Assembly: GCA_016865505.2 (NCBI GenBank)
Contig: AP025252.1
Span: 4,424,137-4,488,136 of the forward strand
DNA from: Bryobacterales bacterium F-183
GTDB taxonomy: Bacteria > Acidobacteriota > Terriglobia > Bryobacterales > Bryobacteraceae
DNA length: 64,000 nt
Direction of reading: 5' to 3'
Part shown: positions 17,178 to 25,626 of the stretch, one piece after another
How positions within the stretch are numbered: position 1 is the stretch's first letter
Layout: each line of letters begins with the position of its first letter
Program-made: the position numbers and the translations under genes
The notes under the pieces: generated by a model
Databases searched by the model: none
The model's input: only the letters and a program-made list of their open reading frames with translations
What the model was told of the DNA's origin: nothing

Positions 17178-19337
17178 ATGACCCAGATGGACCTCGACGC
17201 CATCGTAGGCGGATACCACGCAGATCCGTTTTCGATTCTCGGCCTGCACGACGGGCAGATTCGAACCCTTCAGCCCCACGCGGCTACTGTCGAGGCGATC
17301 CTGGACGGGCAGGCCTTTCCCATGCGCCGCGTCCACCCCGGCGGACTCTTCGCCGTCGATTGGCCGTCAGAACAGCGCAACTACAAACTCCGCGTCCACA
17401 CCGGGCAGGGCAATACCTACGAGATCGAAGACCCCTTCCGCTTTCCTACCCTGCTCACGCCCTTCGAACTCCACCTACACGGCGAAGGCACCAACTACGA
17501 AAGCTACCGGACCCTCGGCTCTCACCTCACCGTATGCGAAGGCGTACCCGGCGTCCGCTTCGCCGTCTGGGCTCCCAATGCAGAAGTCGTAGCACTCACA
17601 GGCGACTTCAACGGCTGGAACCTCACCACCCACCCCATGCGCCGTCGCGAAGGCGGCATCTGGGAATTCTTCTACCCGAACCTCGGCGAAGGCGCCATCT
17701 ATAAGTACTCCATCCACCACGCCGGAGGCCGCAAGCAACTCAAGGCCGACCCCTACGCGTTCGCGTCAGAAGTCCCGCCGCAAACCGCCTCCATCGTCCA
17801 CGACCTCAACAAGCCGTACCACTGGGGCGACACCAACTGGATCGAGCATCGCAGCAAAACGGACTGGCTCAAGCAGCCCATGTCTATATATGAGGTCCAC
17901 CTCGAAAGCTGGATGCGCGACTCTGCTACCGGCAAACCCCTCAGCTACCGCGAACTCGCCCACAAACTCACCGAGTACGTCAGCGGCATGGGCTTCACCC
18001 ACGTCGAACTGATGCCCATCGCCGAGTACCCATACTCTGGCTCCTGGGGCTATCAGGTCACCGGCTACTACGCCCCCGCCTCCCGCTTCGGCTCCCCCGA
18101 CGACTTCAAGTACTTCATCGACCATCTCCATCGCGCTGGCATCGGCGTCATCGTCGACTGGGTGCCCGCGCACTTCCCCAAGGATGCCCATGGCCTCGCC
18201 CGCTTCGACGGTACGGCGCTTTACGAACACGCCGACGCCCGCCAGGGCGAACATCGCGACTGGGGTACCTTCATCTTCAACTTCGGACGCAATGAGGTCC
18301 GGACGTTCCTGATCTCCAACGCCCTGTTTTTCCTGAAGGAGTATCACGTGGACGGCCTGCGCGTGGATGCCGTAGCCTCCATGCTCTACCTCGATTACTC
18401 ACGTAAGGAAGGCGAGTGGATCCCCAACAAGTACGGCGGCCGCGAAAACCTGGAAGCGATGGACTTCCTCCGCAAGTTCAACGAACTCGCCCACACCGTC
18501 CCTGGCGCCATCACCATCGCTGAAGAATCGACCTCGTTCCCGCTGGTGTCACGCCCTGTCTACACCGGTGGGCTCGGCTTCACCATGAAGTGGAACATGG
18601 GCTGGATGCACGACATGTTCAAGTACTTCCAGCAGGATCCGGTCTATCGTAAATACCACCATAACGAAATCACATTCAGCTTGGTCTACGCCTTCAGCGA
18701 GAACTTCGTCCTGCCCGTCTCGCACGATGAAGTCGTCCACGGCAAGTCTCCGCTCATCGGCAAAATGCCCGGCGACGAGTGGCGCCGCTTCGCCAACGTA
18801 CGCGCCTTCCTGGGCTACATGTTCACTCATCCCGGCAAAAAGCTCATGTTCATGGGCTGTGAAATCGGCCAGACCACCGAGTGGAACTACCAAACCAGCG
18901 TGGCCTGGGATCTCCTGCAGTACCCCGCACACCAGGGTTTGCAACAGTTTGTACGCGATCTCAACGCACTCTACCGCGACGAACCTGCTCTATATGAGGT
19001 GGACTTCCACTGGGAAGGCTTCGAATGGGTCGACTTCCACGACGTCGATGGCTCCGTCATCGCCTTCCACCGCCTCGCAAAAGATCGTGAAAATATACTC
19101 TTGGTTGTCTGCAACTTTACGCCGCTCCCCCGATATGACTATGAGTTGAGCGTTGAGCACAGCGGAGAGTACCGCCAGATTCTAAACAGCGACGAACCCA
19201 GGTACGGAGGCAGCGGCATCAGCAACCCGCCGGTGATTTACTCCGAACCTCGGAACCATCCGGGCCGGCCGTACCGGATACGGCTTACGCTTCCCCCGCT
19301 TGCGGTGGTGGTGTTTCGTCTTACGCGTAAAAAATAA
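17178..19337 (+). CDS. glgB: 1,4-alpha-glucan branching enzyme GlgB
   Basis: 719 residues. Two N-terminal CBM48-type modules (residues 1-95 and about 105-205, with [20 protein letters not shown]) precede a GH13 catalytic barrel. The barrel motifs are [18 protein letters not shown] (nucleophile Asp near 396), [10 protein letters not shown] (acid Glu near 449) and [14 protein letters not shown] (near 515). A C-terminal beta domain ends at [12 protein letters not shown]. It forms alpha-1,6 branches in glycogen in the cytoplasm. No other glycogen gene is adjacent. Size and module order match full-length GlgB. Confidence 0.96.
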   Translation: MTQMDLDAIVGGYHADPFSILGLHDGQIRTLQPHAATVEAILDGQAFPMRRVHPGGLFAVDWPSEQRNYKLRVHTGQGNTYEIEDPFRFPTLLTPFELHLHGEGTNYESYRTLGSHLTVCEGVPGVRFAVWAPNAEVVALTGDFNGWNLTTHPMRRREGGIWEFFYPNLGEGAIYKYSIHHAGGRKQLKADPYAFASEVPPQTASIVHDLNKPYHWGDTNWIEHRSKTDWLKQPMSIYEVHLESWMRDSATGKPLSYRELAHKLTEYVSGMGFTHVELMPIAEYPYSGSWGYQVTGYYAPASRFGSPDDFKYFIDHLHRAGIGVIVDWVPAHFPKDAHGLARFDGTALYEHADARQGEHRDWGTFIFNFGRNEVRTFLISNALFFLKEYHVDGLRVDAVASMLYLDYSRKEGEWIPNKYGGRENLEAMDFLRKFNELAHTVPGAITIAEESTSFPLVSRPVYTGGLGFTMKWNMGWMHDMFKYFQQDPVYRKYHHNEITFSLVYAFSENFVLPVSHDEVVHGKSPLIGKMPGDEWRRFANVRAFLGYMFTHPGKKLMFMGCEIGQTTEWNYQTSVAWDLLQYPAHQGLQQFVRDLNALYRDEPALYEVDFHWEGFEWVDFHDVDGSVIAFHRLAKDRENILLVVCNFTPLPRYDYELSVEHSGEYRQILNSDEPRYGGSGISNPPVIYSEPRNHPGRPYRIRLTLPPLAVVVFRLTRKK

Positions 19338-19686
19338 AACTAGAGTGATCCGATATTTTCGTAGTTCGCGCTTATAGTTGTGAATGACATCCGGCGGCAT
19401 GCTAACGTTGTGCATCCGGGTGTGGAATTAGAGGGATTGTAGCCCTGCGGTTGGAGTGGCTTGACTCGCACGAAGGCCGTATATACAATCTTTTGGCAGT
19501 TCCCATCCGGAGGTCCGATGGGCGCCGGCGCGCGCCCCGGCAGGACTCGAAGGACGGCGCGCCAGGAAACTCTCCCGGGTATCGGAGACTTCCAACAAAT
19601 TGGTTCCGCGATAGCAGGGACTTCGAATAAAACCGGCTCCGCCACGGAAGGTGGGGACGGATGGAAAACGAATCGAGGCACACAAG
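19338..19686 (+). other. 349-base leader region of the T6SS locus
   Basis: No convincing gene. After the glgB stop come about 120 AT-richer bases, then the promoter at 19461-19489, then roughly 190 bases of transcribed leader before tssB. The leader has GC-rich self-complementary stretches, for example GGGCGC (19520-19525) pairing with GCGCCC (19532-19537). A short frame at 19461-19700 has no ribosome site and reads as low-complexity Gly/Arg, so I do not call it. A long structured leader leaves room for post-transcriptional control. Confidence 0.45.
19461..19489 (+). promoter_or_regulatory. Sigma-70 type promoter upstream of tssB
   Basis: TTGACT (19461-19466), a 17-base spacer and TACAAT (19484-19489) match the sigma-70 consensus at five of six positions in each box with ideal spacing. 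Transcription would start near 19496, about 190 bases before the tssB start, and would drive tssB-tssC-hcp. No -24/-12 sigma-54 motif, common in other T6SS loci, was seen here. Confidence 0.65.
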
Positions 19687-20199
19687 ATGGCGAAAGCTAG
19701 CACACAGCACAAGCTTGACCGGGTCCGCCCGCCGCGCGTGCAGATCACTTACGACGTAGAAGTCGGAGACGCAATTGAAATCAAGGAACTCCCGTTCGTC
19801 ATGGGCGTTCTCGGAGACTTTAGCGGCCAGCCCACCGAACCGCTGCCGCGTTTGAAGGATCGCAAATTTGTCGAAGTCACGCCGGACAACTTCGATAGCG
19901 TTCTCGAAGGCATGAAGCCTCACCTGGCCTTCAACGTCGAGAACAAGCTCAGCGAAGACTCCGATGCACCTCAACTCAAGGTGGATCTGCACTTCAAGAG
20001 CCTGGAAGACTTTGAACCCGAGCGTGTTGCGCGCCAGGTCAAGCCGTTGCGTGAATTGCTGGACCTGCGTACCCGCCTGTCGGATCTTCGCGGTAGCCTC
20101 CAGGGCAACGACAAGTTGGATGAAGTGCTGCTCAGCACCGTGCAGGACTCCTCCAAGCTCGACAAGCTCCGCGCCGAACTCAAGGGGGAAGGTGAATAA
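19687..20199 (+). CDS. tssB: T6SS contractile sheath small subunit TssB (VipA)
   Basis: 170 residues from the ATG at 19687. Family features are the early block RVQITYDVEVGDAIEIKELP, FVMGVLGDFSG, RKFVEVTPDNFDSVLEGM and LKVDLHFKSLEDFEPERVA. Together with TssC this subunit builds the tubular sheath whose contraction drives the Hcp tube. An upstream in-frame ATG (19651) would add twelve residues unlike the family, so the later start is preferred. Two bases separate its stop from the tssC start, consistent with equimolar translation. Confidence 0.95.
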   Translation: MAKASTQHKLDRVRPPRVQITYDVEVGDAIEIKELPFVMGVLGDFSGQPTEPLPRLKDRKFVEVTPDNFDSVLEGMKPHLAFNVENKLSEDSDAPQLKVDLHFKSLEDFEPERVARQVKPLRELLDLRTRLSDLRGSLQGNDKLDEVLLSTVQDSSKLDKLRAELKGEGE

Positions 20200-20201
20200 C
20201 C

Positions 20202-21686
20202 ATGTCTGACGCACAGCGTGCAGCAAAAAGCACGACAGAAACTGTACTCGAAGGCAGCCTTCTCGACCAAATCGTAAACGAAGGCCGCATTGCCAAGGAC
20301 GAATCGACCAAAGAACGCGGTAAGGAGCTGGTGAAGGAATTCATCAGCCAGGTTCTCGAAGGTTCGATGACCGTCAGCCGCGACGTCGAGGCGATGATCA
20401 ACGCCCGCATCGCGCAGATCGACCACCTCCTGTCGATCCAGTTGAACGAGATCCTGCATCACCCGCAGTTCCAGAAGCTCGAAGGCACCTGGCGCGGCGT
20501 GAAGTACCTTTTGAGCCAGTCGGAAACCTCCGACAAGCTCAAGATCAAGCTCTTCAACGCCAATAAGAAGGAACTGCTTCGCGACCTGCAGCGCGCCCCC
20601 GAATTCGATCAGAGCGCGTTGTTTAAGAAGGTGTACGAAGAAGAATACGGCATGTTCGGCGGCGCTCCGTTTGCCGCTCTCATCGGCGACTACGAATTCG
20701 GCCGTGGTCCTGAGGACATCGAACTGCTGGAACGCGTTTCGCAGGTGGCGGCGGCGGCTCACGCTCCGTTCCTCTCCGCGGCAACGCCCGAACTGTTCAA
20801 CCTCGACAGCTTCACCCAGCTCGACGCTCCCCGCGATCTCGCCAAGATCTTCGACACCACCGAGTACGCCAAGTGGAAGAGCTTCCGCCAGTCGGAAGAT
20901 GCCCGCTACGTCGGCCTTACGCTGCCCCACGTGCTGGTTCGCCAGCCCTACGGCCGCGACGGTGTCTCGATCGAAGGCTTCGCCTACGAAGAGGGTGTCG
21001 ACGGTACCGATCACAGCAAGTATTTGTGGGGCAACGCCGCCTATGCTCTGGGCGCCCGTCTCACCAATGCATTCGCCATGCACGGCTGGTGCGCGGCCAT
21101 CCGCGGCGTAGAAGGCGGCGGTCTCGTAGAAGGTCTGCCGGTCCACAACTTCTATACCGATGAAGGCGACGTGGCTCTGAAGTGCCCGACCGAAGTCCCG
21201 ATCACGGACCGCCGTGAAAAGGAATTGGCCGACCTGGGCTTCATTCCGCTCGTGCACTGCAAAGGCACCGACTACGCGGCGTTCTTCTCCGTACAGTCCT
21301 GCCAGAAGGCCAAGCTGTACGACAAGGACGCGGCCAACGCCAATGCGCGCCTGTCCACCCAGCTTCCGTACATCTTTGCCGTGTCCCGCTTTGCGCACTA
21401 TCTGAAGTCGATGATGCGCGACAAGATCGGCAGCTTCATGTCCCGTACGGACTGCGAGAAGTGGCTCAACCAGTGGATTCTGAACTACGTGTTGCCGGAT
21501 GACTCCGCGTCGCCGCACTACAAGGCCCAGAAGCCGTTGCGCGAAGCCGCCATCCAGGTGGCCGAAATCCCAGGCAAGCCCGGCGCTTACCGCGCTGTCG
21601 CCTTCCTGCGCCCGCACTTCCAGTTGGACGAACTTTCCGTTTCTCTGCGTCTCGTGGCGGAACTCCCCGCTTCGGCCCGCAAGTAA
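20202..21686 (+). CDS. tssC: T6SS contractile sheath large subunit TssC (VipB)
   Basis: 494 residues, the usual length. Diagnostic blocks include LEGTWRGVKYLLSQSET, GAPFAALIGDYEFGRGPEDI, FLSAATPELFNLDSF, a W-K-SFR-x-SEDARYVGL stretch, YLWGNAAYALGARL and, near the C-terminus, CEKWLNQWILNYV. TssC forms the outer sheath layers and carries the ClpV-accessible architecture of the contracted sheath. AAGGGGGAAGG overlaps the end of tssB and serves as ribosome site. Confidence 0.97.
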   Translation: MSDAQRAAKSTTETVLEGSLLDQIVNEGRIAKDESTKERGKELVKEFISQVLEGSMTVSRDVEAMINARIAQIDHLLSIQLNEILHHPQFQKLEGTWRGVKYLLSQSETSDKLKIKLFNANKKELLRDLQRAPEFDQSALFKKVYEEEYGMFGGAPFAALIGDYEFGRGPEDIELLERVSQVAAAAHAPFLSAATPELFNLDSFTQLDAPRDLAKIFDTTEYAKWKSFRQSEDARYVGLTLPHVLVRQPYGRDGVSIEGFAYEEGVDGTDHSKYLWGNAAYALGARLTNAFAMHGWCAAIRGVEGGGLVEGLPVHNFYTDEGDVALKCPTEVPITDRREKELADLGFIPLVHCKGTDYAAFFSVQSCQKAKLYDKDAANANARLSTQLPYIFAVSRFAHYLKSMMRDKIGSFMSRTDCEKWLNQWILNYVLPDDSASPHYKAQKPLREAAIQVAEIPGKPGAYRAVAFLRPHFQLDELSVSLRLVAELPASARK

Positions 21687-21730
21687 CCGGACGACTGAAC
21701 ACGCAGATAAACACAAGCCTACCCAAACCC

Positions 21731-21770
21731 GGCGGCAGGTTCGCAGTGACCCACAAGCGAACCTCGCCGC
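21731..21770 (+). other. Strong RNA hairpin between tssC and hcp
   Basis: AGGTTCGC (21737-21744) pairs perfectly with GCGAACCT (21757-21764) around a 12-base loop; GCGGC (21732-21736) with GCCGC (21766-21770) extends it past a one-base bulge. It lies 45 bases after tssC and 46 before hcp. There is no U tract, so partial termination or processing and stabilisation of the hcp message are both possible. Confidence 0.55.
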
Positions 21771-21815
21771 ATCGGGACGGGAAGGGTGTGACCCAATCCT
21801 ACAAGGAATACTCGA

Positions 21816-22304
21816 ATGGCATCCTCAGATTATTTGCTTAAGATTGACACGATCGACGGTGAGTCGAGCCAGAAAGGCCACGAAAAGTGGATGGAATTGC
21901 AGAGCTGGAGCTGGGGCGAATCCAACTCCGGTTCGTCGGGCACCGGTTCGGGCGCAGGCTCCGGCAAGGTGTCGATGCAGGACTTCCACTTCGTCATCAG
22001 CTACGGCATCAGCTCGCCCAAGCTGTTCCTGGCTTGCGCCAGCGGCCAGCACATCCCGAGCGCCGAACTGCACATCCGCAAGGCCGGTGGTGACCAGCAG
22101 GTGTTCGTAACCTGGAAGTTCACCGACATTCTGATCTCCAGCTACCAGACCGGTGGCCACGGTGGCAGCGATGTCCTCCCGACCGATCAGGTGTCGTTCA
22201 ACTTCACCAAGATCGAAATGGAATACAAGCCGCAGAAGGCGGATGGTACGCTCGGCGCAGGCATCAAGGCCGGCTACGACATCAAGAAGGGCCAGAAGGT
22301 CTAA
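21816..22304 (+). CDS. hcp: T6SS tube protein Hcp (TssD)
   Basis: 162 residues of the Hcp1 family: YLLKIDTIDGES at the start, a short strand WMELQSWSWGESN, then DFHFVISYGISSPKLFLACASG, VFVTWKFTDILISSYQTGG and VSFNFTKIEMEY. Hexameric rings stack into the tube inside the sheath and carry effectors. A Ser/Gly-rich loop after WGESN (residues 36-50) is longer than in many homologues and may face the tube surface. AAGGA lies 7 bases before the ATG. The gene is bounded by hairpins on both sides, which suits high separate expression. Confidence 0.96.
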   Translation: MASSDYLLKIDTIDGESSQKGHEKWMELQSWSWGESNSGSSGTGSGAGSGKVSMQDFHFVISYGISSPKLFLACASGQHIPSAELHIRKAGGDQQVFVTWKFTDILISSYQTGGHGGSDVLPTDQVSFNFTKIEMEYKPQKADGTLGAGIKAGYDIKKGQKV

Positions 22305-22328
22305 CTCACCTTTGGCTGCTGGTGCTTG

Positions 22329-22440
22329 GGCTGCCGGTACACCTGGCAGCCAGAGCACAACGCATCAACATGGCAGGCAAGGCGGTGTTTCCCGGCGTGG
22401 CGTTTTCGAAAACGGGCGCGCGCCCCGGCTACACCGCCTT
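22329..22440 (+). terminator. Structured hcp 3' region: nested hairpins, possible terminator
   Basis: GGCTGCC/GGCAGCC (22329-22335 and 22345-22351) form the first hairpin. Then AAGGCGGTGT (22379-22388) pairs perfectly with ACACCGCCTT (22431-22440), enclosing the palindromes CGTTTTCGAAAACG (22401-22414) and GGGCGCGCGCCC (22414-22425). The outer arms are followed by CTTGCC. The element fills most of the 220-base hcp-tagJ gap and precedes a possible promoter, so it probably ends or protects the hcp transcript. A small palindromic mobile element is an alternative. Confidence 0.5.
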
Positions 22441-22470
22441 CTTGCCGTTCAGTCCGCGATTTGGCGCGGC

Positions 22471-22479
22471 TGATACAAT
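22471..22479 (+). promoter_or_regulatory. Possible extended -10 promoter upstream of tagJ
   Basis: TGATACAAT at 22471-22479 combines a TG extension with a good -10 hexamer; no clear -35 box is present at 16-18 bases. A start near 22486 would give a 39-base leader to the GTG at 22525. Its place just after the structured hcp 3' region supports re-initiation of transcription for tagJ-tssA and following genes. Confidence 0.35.
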
Positions 22480-22524
22480 TTGACATTTCCAGGCAGACAA
22501 GCAAACTAGAAGGGATCAATTGCT

Positions 22525-23268
22525 GTGAAAGCACAAGCGCTGTACAAAGAAGGCAAGCTACAAGAGGCCATTCAGAGTCTTGCCGCTGAATTGCGGGATA
22601 ACCCAAGCGACGCCAAGCGGCGCACGTTCCTGTTCGAACTGCTTTGCTTTGCCGGAGAGTACGAACGCGCCGACAAGCACCTCAATCTGCTTGCCGACGT
22701 CAGCGGCGAAGCCAAGATGGGCGCCGTCCTTTACATGTCGGCCCTCCATGGCGAACGCATCCGCCACAAGACCTTCGCCGAAAAAGATTTTCCCACCACT
22801 CCCATCGACGACTCGAAGCTCTTCGGCGGTAAAGTGACCCTCAACAACGGGGAGGTCAAGGACTTCGAGTGGTTCGAGGATTCCGACCCTCGCGTCGGCG
22901 CCCGCATGGAACTGTTTGCCGCCGGCGCCTACCTCTGGATGGGCCTCGAACACATTGAAAGCATCGAGTTCCAGCCCGTCACCAAGCTGCGGGACCTGCT
23001 GTGGCGCCCGGCCTTCATCCGCACCGGCCCGTCCTTCAAGGGCACCGAACTCGGCGAAGTGTTGGTCCCCGCGATCTTCCCGTTCTCGCACAAGCAGGCC
23101 GACGACAACGTCAAGTTGGGCCGCATGACCATCTGGGACACCTCCGGCGAAGACCCCATCCCCTACGGCATGAAGACCTTCCTGGTCGACAACGAAGACT
23201 ATGCCGTCATGGACTTCACCAAGATCGAATTCAACCCCGATCCCAACGCCAAGCCCGACGAGGACTAA
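22525..23268 (+). CDS. tagJ: T6SS accessory protein TagJ (ImpE/SciE type)
   Basis: 247 residues starting at GTG 22525 with AGAAGGGA about 10 bases upstream. A TPR-like N-terminus (ALYKEGKLQEAIQSLAAELR, then RRTFLFELLCFAGEYERADK) leads to the ImpE domain, with FEWFEDSDPRVGARMELF, YLWMGLEHIESIEF, LRDLLWRPA and GEVLVPAIFPFS. ImpE/TagJ proteins bind the TssB sheath subunit and modulate sheath recycling in the subtypes that have them; the gene usually neighbours tssA, tssB or tssC, as here. Confidence 0.92.
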   Translation: MKAQALYKEGKLQEAIQSLAAELRDNPSDAKRRTFLFELLCFAGEYERADKHLNLLADVSGEAKMGAVLYMSALHGERIRHKTFAEKDFPTTPIDDSKLFGGKVTLNNGEVKDFEWFEDSDPRVGARMELFAAGAYLWMGLEHIESIEFQPVTKLRDLLWRPAFIRTGPSFKGTELGEVLVPAIFPFSHKQADDNVKLGRMTIWDTSGEDPIPYGMKTFLVDNEDYAVMDFTKIEFNPDPNAKPDED

Positions 23269-23304
23269 CAGAAGCAAAGCCAGCAGCCGAATAGCAGGGT
23301 ACAG

Positions 23305-25101
23305 ATGCCGATCCTCCGCGAAGATATTCTCAATCCAATCCCAGGAGACAACCCTGCCGGGGCGAATCTGTACTACGACCCGGTAATGGACAAGTTGAAG
23401 GAGGCGCGCCGCGAAGACGACGACGCGCCCGCCGGAGACTGGGAACGCGAACTCAAAACCGCCGATCACAAAACTGTGATCAAGCTCGGTAGCGAGACCG
23501 TCGCCACCCGTTCCAAGGACCTGCAGATCGGCGCCTGGCTCACCGAATCGCTCCTCAAGGTCCACAGCTACCCCGGCCTGCGCGAAGGTCTCGACCTTCT
23601 GCGCGGCATCTTGGACACCTTTTGGGACGGCTGCTATCCGGAGATCGAAGACGGCGACCTCGAACTGCGCGCAGCCCCGCTCGACTGGGTCGGCGCGCGT
23701 CTCGAACTTCCCATCCGGCAGTCGCCTCTTCTCAAGAACGGCTACAACATCCTGGTCTACCAGGAGTCGCGGAAGATCCCGCTCGAAGCCGATCTCGACG
23801 GCGACGAAAACAAAACCAAGATCCGTTCGGAAGCCATCGCCGACGGCAAGGTCACGCCAGAAGAGTGGGAAGTGGCCGACAAAGCTACGCCCAATGAATT
23901 TCTGCAAGCTGTTGCCGCCTCGCTCGATGGCTGCCTCGAGGCGGTGGATCAGCTCGGCGCGGTGGCCGACGAGAAGTTCGGCAACCAGGCCCCCAGCTTC
24001 GGTCCGCTCAAGACCCAGCTCACCGAAGTACGCCACACGGTCAAGCAGTGGCTCAAGGCTCGCGGCATCACCGATGGTGCGCCGGGCGGGGAAGACGACG
24101 CGGCCTCCGACGATCCGGCAATGGCCGAAACCGCCGGTGGAGCAGTCTACGGTGGTGGCGGCGGACCCCGCGGCATTACGGTCACCGGCGTCATCCCAGC
24201 CAGTAAAGAAGAAGTGGCCATCCGCCTCGAAGCCATCTGCAAGTACCTTCGCGAGCAGGATCCCGCCAATCCCGGCCCCTATATGATGTTGCGTGGCTTC
24301 CGCTGGGGCGAACTCCGCGGACTCGGCTCGGAGCCCGATCAGCGCGAACTCGTCGCACCGCCGACCGAACAGCGCCAGAACGTCAAACTGGCTTTCCTGA
24401 ACGGCAATTGGAGCGAGTGCCTCAATGCGTCAGAGGCCGTCATGGCTGGCCCCGGCGGACGCGCCTGGCTCGACGTACATCGCTACGCCGTCAAAGCCGC
24501 CCAGGAACTCGGCTACGACCTCGTCGCCAACGCCATCAAGAACGACTTGCGAGGCCTCCTCGCGGACCTTCCGGAACTCCCCCGCTGGCAGTTGCTCGAC
24601 GACTCGCCGACGGCTAACACCAAGACCCGCGAATGGCTCGAAGAGATCGTACAGGAACAGCCGCTCGCGCCTCGCGTCATTCCGGACACGCCGCCCGAGC
24701 CTCCGCCGCCACCCAAGCTGTCCGGACGCGACGCCTTTGAGGTCGCCAAGGATTACTACCGCTCCGGCAGCCTGTCGAGCGCCATCGGCCACCTCAATGC
24801 GCAGTTGGCCAAGGAATCCACCGGCCGTGGACGTTTCGAACGCAAGGCCCAAATCGCCTGGCTGCTCGTCGAAAGCAACAACGACGTGCTCGCGCAGAGC
24901 TATGTCGAGGAGTGCCTCGCCCAACTCGAAGCGCACAAGATCGAGGATTGGGAATCCGGCCCCTGGCTGGCAGAATTCCTCGTATCGTTCCTCACCGTGC
25001 TCGAACGCCGCGGCGCAGACTGGGAAGTGCGCAACAAGCTGTACAAGACCATCGCCCGGCTCGACCCGGCCAAGGCCTTGTCCATTGCAGTGCCAAGCTA
25101 A
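23305..25101 (+). CDS. tssA: T6SS baseplate/cap protein TssA
   Basis: 598 residues. The N-terminal ImpA domain is clear: ILNPIPGDNPAGANLYYDPV, AWLTESLLKVHSYPGLREGL, LRGILDTFWDGCYPEIEDGD. A glycine-rich linker (residues 275-295) precedes a helical repeat C-terminal part (370-598). TssA coordinates baseplate docking and tube/sheath growth, or caps the distal sheath end, depending on its C-terminal type. The type here cannot be fixed by eye. It follows tagJ by 36 bases and precedes tssE by 30. Confidence 0.92.
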   Translation: MPILREDILNPIPGDNPAGANLYYDPVMDKLKEARREDDDAPAGDWERELKTADHKTVIKLGSETVATRSKDLQIGAWLTESLLKVHSYPGLREGLDLLRGILDTFWDGCYPEIEDGDLELRAAPLDWVGARLELPIRQSPLLKNGYNILVYQESRKIPLEADLDGDENKTKIRSEAIADGKVTPEEWEVADKATPNEFLQAVAASLDGCLEAVDQLGAVADEKFGNQAPSFGPLKTQLTEVRHTVKQWLKARGITDGAPGGEDDAASDDPAMAETAGGAVYGGGGGPRGITVTGVIPASKEEVAIRLEAICKYLREQDPANPGPYMMLRGFRWGELRGLGSEPDQRELVAPPTEQRQNVKLAFLNGNWSECLNASEAVMAGPGGRAWLDVHRYAVKAAQELGYDLVANAIKNDLRGLLADLPELPRWQLLDDSPTANTKTREWLEEIVQEQPLAPRVIPDTPPEPPPPPKLSGRDAFEVAKDYYRSGSLSSAIGHLNAQLAKESTGRGRFERKAQIAWLLVESNNDVLAQSYVEECLAQLEAHKIEDWESGPWLAEFLVSFLTVLERRGADWEVRNKLYKTIARLDPAKALSIAVPS

Positions 25102-25131
25102 CAACTGAGAAACGATTAGACTAGAGGATCG

Positions 25132-25620
25132 GTGGCAAGAGAGTTCGAAGGCAACATAACGCAATCGGTGGTGGACCGGCTTCTGGACCTGGAACCTCGT
25201 GAGCTGGTGGACCCGCAGTTTTCCCGCGCCAAGATGCTCAAAGAGTACCGGGCAGCCGTGCGACGGGATTTGCAGTGGCTCCTCAACACGCGGCGAATCA
25301 ATGAAGCGGCCGGTGATGATCTGCCGGATTGCAAGAAGTCCCTCTACAACTACGGGCTGCCGGACTTCACCACCTACAGCCTCAACTCAGCCAACGACCG
25401 TACCGAGCTTTCCGGCCACATCGAGGACACCATCAATCAGTTTGAGCCTCGCCTCAAGGATGTCCGCGTCACCGTCCTCGACTCCGAATCCGGCGACACC
25501 CGTATTCTGCGTTTCAAAATCGAAGCCCTGCTGGTCATGGACCCCGCCCCCGAACAGATCTTCTTCGACGGCGTCCGCGATCCCGGCAACGGCGAGTTCC
25601 AATTGATGGGGGAGAAGTAG
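25132..25620 (+). CDS. tssE: T6SS baseplate protein TssE (gp25-like)
   Basis: 162 residues, probably from GTG 25132 preceded by AGAGGA. The gp25-like fold is recognised from SVVDRLLDLEP near the start, YRAAVRRDLQWLLNTRR (the E/D-W-LLN motif), NYGLPDFTTYSL and LRFKIEALLVMDPAPEQIFF at the end. TssE joins the sheath to the TssFG wedge of the baseplate. Six bases separate it from tssF. Confidence 0.94.
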   Translation: MAREFEGNITQSVVDRLLDLEPRELVDPQFSRAKMLKEYRAAVRRDLQWLLNTRRINEAAGDDLPDCKKSLYNYGLPDFTTYSLNSANDRTELSGHIEDTINQFEPRLKDVRVTVLDSESGDTRILRFKIEALLVMDPAPEQIFFDGVRDPGNGEFQLMGEK

Positions 25621-25626
25621 CTTCCA

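Noticed and set aside
17250-17275. tRNA T-arm-like GATTCGAACCC
   Set aside because: Inside glgB coding sequence and no cloverleaf can be folded around it.
19971-24036. Long minus-strand frames opposite tssB/C and tagJ/tssA
   Set aside because: They shadow secure T6SS genes and read as Val/Gly/Asp-rich sequence without recognisable domains.
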